Source of the DNA: Myxococcales bacterium
GTDB lineage: Bacteria > Myxococcota > Polyangia > Fen-1088
Reading direction: 5' to 3'
NCBI GenBank assembly: GCA_003153875.1
Contig: PMBY01000158.1
Coordinates: 38,367 to 51,105, forward strand
DNA length: 12,739 bases
Shown here: positions 1 to 6,403 of the stretch, piece after piece
Position numbering within the stretch: the stretch's first letter is position 1
Layout: every line of letters starts with the position of its first letter
Translations under genes and position numbers: made by a program
Notes under the pieces: generated by a model
Told to the model about the DNA's origin: nothing
The model's input: the letters and a program-made list of their open reading frames with translations, nothing else
Database searches by the model: none

Positions 1-2
1 TG

Positions 3-209
3 CGCCAGGCAGCGGCCGCCGGAATTCACCGTGCGTGGCTGCAGCAGGGCGCGGAGAGCGATGCCGCGGCCAAGCTGGCGGCCCAGCTCCGTATCGATCT
101 GGTTCAAGGCGAATGTATTCTGATGCACGCATCGCCGGTGCGCGGATTCCATCGCCTGCACCGCGGGTTGTGGCGGCTGCTCGGCCGACTGACCGTCGCG
201 AAAAGCTGA
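3..209 (+). CDS. C-terminal end of an unidentified protein (5' end outside window)
   Basis: An open frame runs from the left edge to a TGA at 207-209 and gives 68 residues. It has typical coding composition: Ala/Leu/Arg-rich stretches that look like amphipathic helices, one Cys (motif GECILMHAS), and a basic, Leu-rich tail ending LLGRLTVAKS. I do not recognise the family and see no catalytic motif in the visible part. The stop lies 3 bases from the stop of the convergent lipoprotein gene at 213. That tight packing supports this frame over the overlapping frame 35-277, which would run into the neighbour. Confidence 0.5.
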   Translation, partial: RQAAAAGIHRAWLQQGAESDAAAKLAAQLRIDLVQGECILMHASPVRGFHRLHRGLWRLLGRLTVAKS

Positions 210-212
210 CAG

Positions 213-1898
213 CTACTGCGGCAGGATCGCCAGCCGGGTGCCCGGCCCTGACGTTCCGTCGGTGTCGAACACGGTGAAACATCCGGTGGGATCGATAGGA
301 TAGATGTACGGCAGCGTCCCGTAGTAGTCGGAGAATGGGGTGGGCAGGAACTGCGAGGCACTCCAATCGCCCAGCACCAGAGATTGATCCGCCGACGCAT
401 ACCGCAGTCGGGTCGAATCCGGCGATCGGTATTCGACAAACAGCAAACCGTTGTGGCTGGGCGGGAAGCCGACGGCCCCGATCGCGCCGTCCGAAGCGTA
501 CGAGAGGATGTCAGTTCCCGATGCGAGGTCCACCTGCCGCAGGTGCGATGTCCCGGACGTTGCAAATTCCGGCTCGACCAGCACCGCTTGATCCAGTCGT
601 GGCGTCTGCAGGAACGACGCGTTTTGCGACAACACAGTGGGCGCGCTTCCGTTCAGGCCGACCGACTCAACACCCAGGTAGTGGCCTGTGTCGTAGCTGT
701 AGAGGACATGGCCGCCGGCGCTGAAGGCGAACGCGCGCCGCGCGAGCTGATCCATCAAGTAGTCGTAGATGTTCGAGGCGAGCAGCATCTCGCCGGTGCC
801 GTCGACGCGTATGGCATACAGCTCGTCGACGTAGCCAGTGATCTCGGTGGCACCCAGGACCCACGTCTTGTCCGGCGACACCTGAAAACCGAACAGACCC
901 GGATCGCGGTTGGCGGCGACCAGGTACGAGGTGTCGCCTGTCCCTGGGACATGGCCGCGAATGTCGCCTATCCGGTATGAGCTGTCAGCCGTGAACAGCA
1001 ACAAGTCGTCCAACACAAACGCCGGATGGTGAGCGCCGGGCTGCGAGGCCAGGCTCTCAACCCGGCCATCCGCGGCCGCGACGACGACGACACTGTCACT
1101 CCAGCCGGTGTCGAAAGATGGGATGCTGGTCAGGAAGGCCACCCAGAGGCCGTCAGGCGACACGGCCGTGGAGCGGGCTGGTGTTGGTGTCCCAATCCAC
1201 GCCCCGCTCGCCAGGCGCGTGCTCGCTCCCGACGCCACGTCGATCACGGAGATGGTACCCGTGTTGTGCGCGTCGCAGTCGTGTATGGCGTACACGCGGC
1301 TGCCGTCGGGCGCGGCGATATGGTCACACACACTCTGACCCAGCGTGCGCGCCCCGCTGCCGTCGGAGTTGACGACCACCAGGTCGGTCCTCCCCTGCTG
1401 CACCGTCTTCACGAGAAGCGTGGATCCCGGCTGCAACCATTCGGCGCTGGCGATCGAACTGATGATGGGTGACACCTCGCCTGAGGGCAGCCGCACCAGC
1501 AGCAGATCATCCTCCACGCCGATACCGGGTGGTGCTTCGCCCTTCACCCGCAAGACCAGCAAGCTGCCATCCGGGGCGAACAGCGCGCCTGCCACGTGGC
1601 GCGGCGTCAACACGCCATCGGCCAACGGCTGTAGGGCGGCGCACGCAAACGCAGGCGCAAGGTCCGGCGGCAACGGCGCGTCCTTCTGCAGCCAACTGTC
1701 GCTGGGGAACTGGGCGTCGGCTGGCAACTGCACGTCGGTGAGCCCCTGCGCGTCCGTCGACGCCCCGCCATCGACTGCTGGGTGCTGGACTCCCATGGCG
1801 CTGCGGCCGCACGCCGCAGCTAGGCCGAGCATCAGGAAGACGAGTGTACTTTGCCGAGCCACGGAATCGATCTTCCACCCTTGCTTGGTTGCCCACAA
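213..1898 (-). CDS. Predicted beta-propeller lipoprotein (TolB/WD40-like), paralog A
   Basis: A 561-residue secreted protein whose sequence pattern suggests a beta-propeller, probably lipid-anchored on the cell surface or in the periplasm. The hydrophobic segment around residues 18-29 ends in an Ala-Ala-Ala-Cys lipobox with the Cys at residue 30. The body carries propeller-type repeats such as APDGSRVYAI, SPDGLWVAFL and SPDKTWVLGA, which resemble TolB/PD40 strands, and ends in DPTGCFTVFDTD. Four further Cys (CAALQ, VCDH, HDCD, GCF) are shared with the neighbour and may form disulfides. I chose the TTG at 1896-1898 because it aligns with the paralog's start and puts both lipobox Cys at residue 30; a GTG at 1914-1916 is the alternative. 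The frame stays open into the neighbour up to 2075, but that part is the neighbour's 3' end. After the lipobox this copy has about 30 extra residues rich in Asp, Ala and Pro. Its specific role is unknown; no enzyme motif is visible. Confidence 0.75.
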   Translation of the reverse strand: MWATKQGWKIDSVARQSTLVFLMLGLAAACGRSAMGVQHPAVDGGASTDAQGLTDVQLPADAQFPSDSWLQKDAPLPPDLAPAFACAALQPLADGVLTPRHVAGALFAPDGSLLVLRVKGEAPPGIGVEDDLLLVRLPSGEVSPIISSIASAEWLQPGSTLLVKTVQQGRTDLVVVNSDGSGARTLGQSVCDHIAAPDGSRVYAIHDCDAHNTGTISVIDVASGASTRLASGAWIGTPTPARSTAVSPDGLWVAFLTSIPSFDTGWSDSVVVVAAADGRVESLASQPGAHHPAFVLDDLLLFTADSSYRIGDIRGHVPGTGDTSYLVAANRDPGLFGFQVSPDKTWVLGATEITGYVDELYAIRVDGTGEMLLASNIYDYLMDQLARRAFAFSAGGHVLYSYDTGHYLGVESVGLNGSAPTVLSQNASFLQTPRLDQAVLVEPEFATSGTSHLRQVDLASGTDILSYASDGAIGAVGFPPSHNGLLFVEYRSPDSTRLRYASADQSLVLGDWSASQFLPTPFSDYYGTLPYIYPIDPTGCFTVFDTDGTSGPGTRLAILPQ

Positions 1899-1921
1899 GC
1901 CGGAATGGTGCTCCACGGAAA

Positions 1922-3505
1922 CTACTGCGGCAGGATTGCCAGTCTGGTGCCTGACCCTGGCGTCTGATCGGTGTCGAACACGGTGAAGCATCCGGTGGGA
2001 TCGACCGGATAGATGTCGAGCGCCGTCCCGTTGTGGTCGGCCAACCAGTCGGGCTGGAACTCCGTAGCCTGCCACTCGCCCAGCACCACGGATTGATCTG
2101 CCGAGGAATACCGCAGGCGGTTCAGCGCCGGGAATCGAGATTCGACGAACACCAGGCCGCGGCGGTTGGGCGGAAAGCCGACGGTTCCGATGGCGCCGTC
2201 CGAATCGTAGGCGAAGATGTCAGTTCCGGATTCGAGATCCACCAGCCGCAGGCGCGAGGGTGAGGCTAGGGGATCAGAAAACGGCTCGACCAGTGCCACC
2301 TGATCCAGCCGTGGCGCCTCTACGAACCACCCATCCGTCGACAACACAGTGGGCGTGCCCCCGGCCAGGCCGACGGTCGCTACGCCCAGGTGGGGACCCG
2401 TGTTGTAGAGGACACGGCCGGTGGAGCCAAAGGCGAAACCGCGCAAGGCGAACGGACTATCCCCGAAGCCGTAGAGGTCCGAGGCCAGCAGCCGCTCGCC
2501 ACTGCCGTCGAGCCGTATGGCATACAGCTGGTTGCTGGTGCCGGTACTCTCCCCGGCGCCCAGTAGCCAGGTCTTGTCCGGCGACACCTGATACTCAAAT
2601 AGACTTGGATAGCGGTTGGCAGCGATCAGGTACGAGGCGTCGCCTGTCCCTGGAACATGTCCACGAATGTCGCCTGCCCCGATCATGCTGCCGGCAGCGT
2701 ATAGCAACAAGTCATTCGACACGAACCCAGGATTGTTGCCATAGAGCTGCGGGGTCACGGTTTCAACCCGGCCATCCGCGTTTGCGACGGTAACGACGAT
2801 GTTCCCCTCCGCGAGGGGATCGAGAGACGGAAGGAAGGTCACAAAGGCCACCCAGCGGCCGTCAGGCGACACGGCGGTCGAGCGGGTTGGTGTCGGGTAT
2901 CCGAAACTCGCCCCCACCCCCAGGCGCGTGCTTGCTCCCGACGCCACGTCGATCGCGTCCATGGTGCCCGTGCTCTGCGAGTCGCAGTCATGTAGGGCGT
3001 AGACGCGGCTGCCGTCGGGCGCAGCGACATGGTCGCACACATTTCGGACCAGCGTGCGCGCCCCGCTGCCGTCGGTGTTGACCACCACCAGGTCGATCCC
3101 GCTATTCACGAGAAGGGTGGATCCTGGCTGCAACCACTCGAAGCTGTTGATCGAACCGATGATGGGTGAGACCTCGCCTGACGGCAGCCGCACCAGCAGA
3201 AGATCGTCAACCCAGTTTCCGTATGCTGTAAGTTCGCCTCTCACTTGCAAGACCAGCGAGCTGCGATCCGGGGCGAACAGGGCGCGTACCGCGTGGCGCG
3301 GCGTCAGCACGCCAGCGGCCAAGGGCTGGAGGGCCGCACACCCAAACGCGGGCGTCAGGTCCGGCGGCACATGCGCGTCTCTTTGCAACTGGTCAACACT
3401 GATGGCGCTCCGGCCGCACGCCGGAGCCAGGCCGATGGCGAACAAAACGAGCGCTCTTTGTCGAAGCACGGATTCGATTCTCCACCCTCGCGGTTTCCAA
3501 GTCAC
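1922..3505 (-). CDS. Predicted beta-propeller lipoprotein (TolB/WD40-like), paralog B
   Basis: A 527-residue paralog of the downstream gene, alignable over nearly its whole length. It shares the N-terminal pattern (GW+I+SV-RQ), ACGRSA at the lipobox, DLLLVRLPSGEVSPII, GDIRGHVPGTGD and the identical C-terminus GTRLAILPQ. The start is the GTG at 3503-3505. The lipobox is Leu-Ala-Pro-Ala-Cys with Cys30; Pro at -2 is unusual, but the short basic N-terminus and hydrophobic core still fit a lipoprotein signal. Strand motifs APDGSRVYAL, SPDGRWVAFV and SPDKTWLLGA suggest a propeller. Its stop is 23 bases before the paralog's start, so the two are probably co-transcribed. No strong ribosome binding site precedes the GTG. 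The function is unknown; such propellers usually bind proteins or sugars rather than catalyse. Confidence 0.8.
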   Translation of the reverse strand: MTWKPRGWRIESVLRQRALVLFAIGLAPACGRSAISVDQLQRDAHVPPDLTPAFGCAALQPLAAGVLTPRHAVRALFAPDRSSLVLQVRGELTAYGNWVDDLLLVRLPSGEVSPIIGSINSFEWLQPGSTLLVNSGIDLVVVNTDGSGARTLVRNVCDHVAAPDGSRVYALHDCDSQSTGTMDAIDVASGASTRLGVGASFGYPTPTRSTAVSPDGRWVAFVTFLPSLDPLAEGNIVVTVANADGRVETVTPQLYGNNPGFVSNDLLLYAAGSMIGAGDIRGHVPGTGDASYLIAANRYPSLFEYQVSPDKTWLLGAGESTGTSNQLYAIRLDGSGERLLASDLYGFGDSPFALRGFAFGSTGRVLYNTGPHLGVATVGLAGGTPTVLSTDGWFVEAPRLDQVALVEPFSDPLASPSRLRLVDLESGTDIFAYDSDGAIGTVGFPPNRRGLVFVESRFPALNRLRYSSADQSVVLGEWQATEFQPDWLADHNGTALDIYPVDPTGCFTVFDTDQTPGSGTRLAILPQ

Positions 3506-3543
3506 GCTTGCGACGGTCGCACGATTTCGATGTCCGGCTCATC

Positions 3544-3699
3544 TTTCCCATCGAACGCGCCGCCCGCATCGCCGTGGCGGAGGTGCGCGTTTTTTTGGCC
3601 GACCATTTGCTGCCTGCCACTGTCACCTTCGTCTGCTTCGGCACCGACGTGCGCCGGGCGTGCGAACCGGCACTGGTTGCACCGACCGCGGTACAATAG
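3544..3699 (+). pseudogene. Remnant of a macro-domain (ADP-ribose-binding) protein, C-terminus only
   Basis: The frame ending at the TAG of 3697-3699 translates to FPIERAARIAVAEVR, then a gap, then ATVTFVCFGTDVRRACEPAL. This matches the last helix and strand of macro-domain proteins of the O-acetyl-ADP-ribose deacetylase type, where a G(F/Y)PIE-AA-IA helix is followed by (V)-FVCF and a short helix. The family's N-terminal ADP-ribose-binding part (NAAN and GGGVDGAIH-type motifs) is absent. Upstream, the frame quickly enters the start region of paralog B, and the only in-frame start there is a TTG at 3508. About 50 of the roughly 170 residues of a usual macro domain remain, so this is probably a fossil, not a working gene. 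The family match is from memory of the motif and was not searched. Confidence 0.55.
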
Positions 3700-3775
3700 T
3701 GCTAGGACTGGCATCGAACCAAGGCGCCGCCGCACGAGGCCGCAATTCCGCGGCCATCAAGGCGGAAGTCGGCAT

Positions 3776-3782
3776 GGGAGGA
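3776..3782 (+). promoter_or_regulatory. Strong Shine-Dalgarno site of osmC
   Basis: GGGAGGA lies 6 bases before the ATG at 3789. It fixes that ATG as the start, although the frame stays open upstream to 3054 through the antisense strand of the propeller gene. Confidence 0.8.
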
Positions 3783-3788
3783 AATTCG

Positions 3789-4202
3789 ATGAAACGCAAC
3801 GCGAGCGCAACCTGGAACGGGGGCCTGAAAGACGGCCATGGCAAATTCAGCGTCGGGAGCGGCGTGCTCAAAGACGTGAGGTACAGCTTCCGCACGCGCT
3901 TCGAGGACGAGCCGGGAACCAACCCGGAAGAGTTGATCGCCGCGGCTCATGCGAGCTGCTTCAGCATGGCCCTGAGCGCGCAACTCGGCGAGCGGGGCAT
4001 CACCCCCCAGGCCGTCGACACGACATGTGCCATCACTTTCGAGAACGGGACGCTGAGCAAGAGCGCGCTGCAAACGACCGTCAAGGCCCGCGGCGCGGAT
4101 AAGGCCAAGGTCGAAGAGGCAGCCGCTGCCGCCAAGGCTGGCTGCCCGATTTCCAAGGTCCTCAAGCTCGAGATCGCCTTGGAACTGACGGTTGAAGTCT
4201 AG
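3789..4202 (+). CDS. osmC: OsmC-family peroxiredoxin (hydroperoxide reductase)
   Basis: A 137-residue cytoplasmic thiol peroxidase expected to reduce organic hydroperoxides with a Cys pair. The sequence fits the classical OsmC subgroup: TWNGGLKDGHGK near the N-terminus, RFEDEPGTNPEELIAAAHASCFSMALS holding the peroxidatic Cys57 with Glu48 and Arg37 nearby, and AGCPISKVLK holding the resolving Cys119. The length matches E. coli OsmC (about 143). An extra Cys80 is present. A strong ribosome binding site precedes the ATG. The stop is only 6 bases before the next gene's ATG, so it is probably the first gene of a three-gene transcript. Its presence with two envelope proteins is unexpected for a detoxification enzyme. 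Confidence 0.93.
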   Translation: MKRNASATWNGGLKDGHGKFSVGSGVLKDVRYSFRTRFEDEPGTNPEELIAAAHASCFSMALSAQLGERGITPQAVDTTCAITFENGTLSKSALQTTVKARGADKAKVEEAAAAAKAGCPISKVLKLEIALELTVEV

Positions 4203-4208
4203 AGATCC

Positions 4209-5621
4209 ATGAAGAGAACCGGCAGTCAGCCAGGCTGGTGGCGCTCGGGCGTGGTCGCGGCAATCGCAGCGGGCGCGCTTTCGATGGGCGCGTGCAGCCG
4301 TTCGGGTGGCGCTGCGCCCTTGGACGCAGGCGGCGCGACGGCCGGCACCGGAGCGGTGGGTGGCGTTGCCAGCACCGGCGGCAGCGTGGCCGCCGGCAGC
4401 AGCGCGAGTTCCGCAGAAACTGGTGGCACAGGCGGCTCCTCGGCATCCGGCGGCAGGCTTTCCACGGGTGGCAGCGCAGCCGGAGGTGTGAGCACGACTG
4501 GCGGCGTGTCTACCGCAGGTGTGGGCGCGACTGGTGGCTCGGCAACCGGCGGCGTGTTTTCCACGGGTGGCAGTGCGAGCGGCGGCGGCGTGATTGGCGG
4601 CGCGTCTACCGCAGGCGGCAGCACGAGCGGAGGCGTGAGCGCGACCGGTGGCTCGGTGACTGGCGGCGTGTCCACCGCAGGTGGCAGCGCGAGCGGAGGC
4701 GTGAGCGCGACTGGCGGTTCGGTAACTGGCGGCGCGTCTACCGCAGGCGGCAGCGCGAGCGGAGGCGTGATCGCGACTGGCGGTTCGGCGACGGGCGGCA
4801 CCGGCGGGGTAACCACGACCGTGGATCGCTTCGGCATTCGCATGCTCTACCCGAGCGTGGCCAGCGGCAAGCAGTGGTACGCCAAGTGGGACACGCCGGT
4901 GCGGACCTTCACTGGCAAAGATCCGAACGATCCCTGGTTTGATGCCGATCACGGCGATGCCAGCTACAAGGTGGAGGGTAACGGCATCCTGAAGATCACG
5001 GGCGGCGTGCCGCGCATGTATGTCCACGATCCGGCCTTGCTCGATCAGTGGCGGGATGTAGAAATCACCATGTACTTCCAGCGCGTGGCTGACAGCAACA
5101 TTGCCTGGGGTGGAATGGTGGCCCTGGCCCGCACCAATCACGGAACCATCGGGCAGGAGACGGTGAACCTATGCGATACCCGCGGCATCGACGCGCGCAT
5201 GCGCTACGACGGGCACATCGATTTCGAGAAGGAGACCAGTCATCCGCAGTCGACCGCCATTCTCAACCGAACCCAGTGGGCCGGCGGAATGCCCTTCAAT
5301 CAATGGATCGGCTACAAACACGTGGTCTACGACCTGCCTGATGGCACTGTGAAACAGGAGCTCTATCTGGACAACAGCGACGGTGCCGGCGGCGGAACCT
5401 GGGTGAAAATCAATGAGCACATCGATGCCGGCGGCGATTTCGGCGTGAACGGCACCGCCTGTGCCACCGGCATCGATCCGGCCATGAAGCTCACCCGCGA
5501 CCCGACCCGCGCCGGGTCGGAGACCGGCAAGCCGAACATCACAGTGTATTTTCGCAGCGACGGCGTCGGCAGCGACGGACTTTGGTACAAGAAGGGCAGC
5601 ATTAGGGAAATCGCACCCTAG
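4209..5621 (+). CDS. Stalked lipoprotein with an uncharacterised C-terminal extracellular domain
   Basis: A 470-residue exported protein. Residues 1-28 form a lipoprotein signal (basic start, hydrophobic core, Met-Gly-Ala-Cys with Cys29). Residues about 30-204 are a low-complexity Gly/Ser/Thr/Ala/Val stalk that includes three near-identical 22-residue repeats. Residues about 205-470 form a compact domain beginning [12 protein letters not shown]. It contains [90 protein letters not shown] and ITVYFRSDG, and is rich in aromatic and acidic residues in alternating strands. This suggests a beta-sandwich of the concanavalin/polysaccharide-lyase kind, but I cannot name a characterised family. The invariant-looking [13 protein letters not shown] block with His and Arg could be catalytic. 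A role in carbohydrate binding or cleavage is inferred from the fold-like pattern and from the stalk shared with the PL11 lyase. The ATG is 6 bases after the osmC stop, with only a weak AGAGA ribosome site. Confidence 0.85.
   Translation: MKRTGSQPGWWRSGVVAAIAAGALSMGACSRSGGAAPLDAGGATAGTGAVGGVASTGGSVAAGSSASSAETGGTGGSSASGGRLSTGGSAAGGVSTTGGVSTAGVGATGGSATGGVFSTGGSASGGGVIGGASTAGGSTSGGVSATGGSVTGGVSTAGGSASGGVSATGGSVTGGASTAGGSASGGVIATGGSATGGTGGVTTTVDRFGIRMLYPSVASGKQWYAKWDTPVRTFTGKDPNDPWFDADHGDASYKVEGNGILKITGGVPRMYVHDPALLDQWRDVEITMYFQRVADSNIAWGGMVALARTNHGTIGQETVNLCDTRGIDARMRYDGHIDFEKETSHPQSTAILNRTQWAGGMPFNQWIGYKHVVYDLPDGTVKQELYLDNSDGAGGGTWVKINEHIDAGGDFGVNGTACATGIDPAMKLTRDPTRAGSETGKPNITVYFRSDGVGSDGLWYKKGSIREIAP
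4601..4798 (+). repeat. 66-bp tandem repeat, 3 units, in frame within the stalk
   Basis: Three units of exactly 66 bases start at 4601, 4667 and 4733. Each encodes 22 residues of the type [16 protein letters not shown] plus SVTGG. They differ mainly at synonymous or Ala/Val/Thr-swapping positions. More diverged copies of the same pattern extend upstream to about 4430. The period is a multiple of three, so changes in copy number would keep the frame and alter stalk length. Confidence 0.85.
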
Positions 5622-5623
5622 TC

Positions 5624-5630
5624 AGGTAGG
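5624..5630 (+). promoter_or_regulatory. Shine-Dalgarno site for the GTG start at 5638
   Basis: AGGTAGG lies 7 bases before the GTG and just behind the upstream stop codon. It supports the GTG as the true start and tight coupling to the upstream gene. Confidence 0.6.
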
Positions 5631-5637
5631 CAGTCGC

Positions 5638-6243
5638 GTGAAAGGATTTCTTCTCGGCCTCCTGGTTGCTGCGCTGGCATTCGCTGGCTACCTATTCTGG
5701 CAGCACCAGCGCGGCCAGGCGGCCCGGCCGGCGCTGACAACCGCGGATACCGGCCCGGTCCCGGCCACCAAGAAGGTCAAGCGACGCGTGCGCGGCGCCG
5801 TGCGTGTGGCACGGGCGCCCGCCGCGATCGAGACGAGCGAGCCCGAACCCGAACCGGTCCGGCTGTCCGCAGCGGATCTGCATTCCGTAGCCCAGGGCGA
5901 TGACCTGTCCACGCCCGACGTTCTGCGCCTGGACATGTCGAACCAGAAGGAATTGCCCGAACTGAGCCAGGACCAGATCGACGAGCGCTTCCGCAGTGAG
6001 GAATCCACAATCCTGGCCTGCATCGCGCACGCGCGGCCTGACCCGGAAACCTACGTTCCCGGCCGTGTGACTATCAAGTTTCGCATCCAGCGCGCCGGCA
6101 CGGTGCGCGGAGTGCGCGTCGAGGCGCCGGCTATTTTGCAGAAAGGTGGACTATTCGGCTGCATCAAGGGTGTGGTCGGCCGGCTGCACTTTCCGCCGGC
6201 CGGCACCAGCCAGATCGTCAGTTACCCGTTCTCGCTGAGCTGA
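5638..6243 (+). CDS. Membrane-anchored AgmX/PglI C-terminal domain protein
   Basis: A 201-residue protein with one N-terminal membrane segment (residues about 3-21, FLLGLLVAALAFAGYLF). A basic, Ala/Pro/Glu-rich linker follows (residues 25-75), then an acidic region and a C-terminal domain (residues about 115-200). That domain has the hallmarks of the AgmX/PglI C-terminal domain known from myxobacterial gliding and envelope proteins: a Cys in ILACIAHARPDPE (Cys128), GRVTIKFRIQRAGTVRGVRVEAP, and GLFGCIKGVVGRLHFPP (Cys175) ending in YPFSLS. The two Cys probably form a disulfide in the periplasm. The domain resembles TonB C-terminal domains in layout, but there is no evidence here of ExbBD or TonB partners. 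The GTG start is 16 bases after the preceding stop. A role in envelope structure or energised transport is only inferred. Confidence 0.8.
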   Translation: MKGFLLGLLVAALAFAGYLFWQHQRGQAARPALTTADTGPVPATKKVKRRVRGAVRVARAPAAIETSEPEPEPVRLSAADLHSVAQGDDLSTPDVLRLDMSNQKELPELSQDQIDERFRSEESTILACIAHARPDPETYVPGRVTIKFRIQRAGTVRGVRVEAPAILQKGGLFGCIKGVVGRLHFPPAGTSQIVSYPFSLS

Positions 6244-6286
6244 AGCACGCGCACCGCTTCTGCGACAAGCTGACAGGCAGCGTGTC

Positions 6287-6301
6287 CTGTGCTAAGCACA
6301 G
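6287..6301. promoter_or_regulatory. Perfect inverted repeat, candidate operator
   Basis: CTGTGCT, one A, then AGCACAG form a perfect 7-base palindrome with a single central base. It lies 43 bases after the AgmX-type gene and about 100 bases before the kinase ATG. The short centre favours a dimeric protein site over a hairpin. No regulator was identified. Confidence 0.3.
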
Positions 6302-6357
6302 CCAGTCTGGGAAGGGTCACATGAGCCTCCGGTTAGAGGTTGAGAAGTCGAAGCAGC

Positions 6358-6375
6358 GTGGGTGCTTGCACCCAC
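6358..6375. promoter_or_regulatory. Second inverted repeat upstream of the kinase (hairpin or operator)
   Basis: GTGGGTGC-TT-GCACCCAC is an 8-base inverted repeat with a 2-base centre. As RNA it would fold as a 7-bp stem with a CUUG loop. It ends 28 bases before the kinase ATG and covers an alternative in-frame GTG at 6362. It is either an operator or a 5'-leader hairpin. Confidence 0.35.
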
Positions 6376-6393
6376 CGGCGCCGCCGATCGTCG

Positions 6394-6399
6394 AGGAGG
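6394..6399 (+). promoter_or_regulatory. Shine-Dalgarno site deciding the kinase start
   Basis: AGGAGG lies 4 bases before the ATG at 6404. It is a much better start context than the in-frame GTG at 6362, which would add 14 residues and has no purine-rich site at a good distance. Confidence 0.65.
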
Positions 6400-6403
6400 G
6401 CTC

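Noticed and set aside
3677..3697. Housekeeping promoter for osmC from TTGCAC and TACAAT
   Set aside because: The two hexamers are only 9 bases apart, too close for a normal promoter. The TACAAT at 3692-3697 may still be a -10 box, but no good -35 accompanies it.
3054..3788. Upstream extension of the osmC frame
   Set aside because: It lies antisense to the propeller lipoprotein. OsmC similarity begins at the ATG of 3789, which has a strong ribosome site.
4226..4843. Minus-strand Pro/Val-rich ORF (205 residues, TPPVALPP repeats)
   Set aside because: It is the reverse complement of the Gly/Ser/Thr stalk repeats; GGC/GGT Gly codons read backwards give Pro codons. There is no independent start context or domain.
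3702..5141. Long minus-strand ORF of 479 residues opposite osmC and the stalked lipoprotein
   Set aside because: It is antisense to two well-supported genes. Its Ala/Arg/His-rich repetitive product only mirrors the Gly-rich repeat on the other strand.
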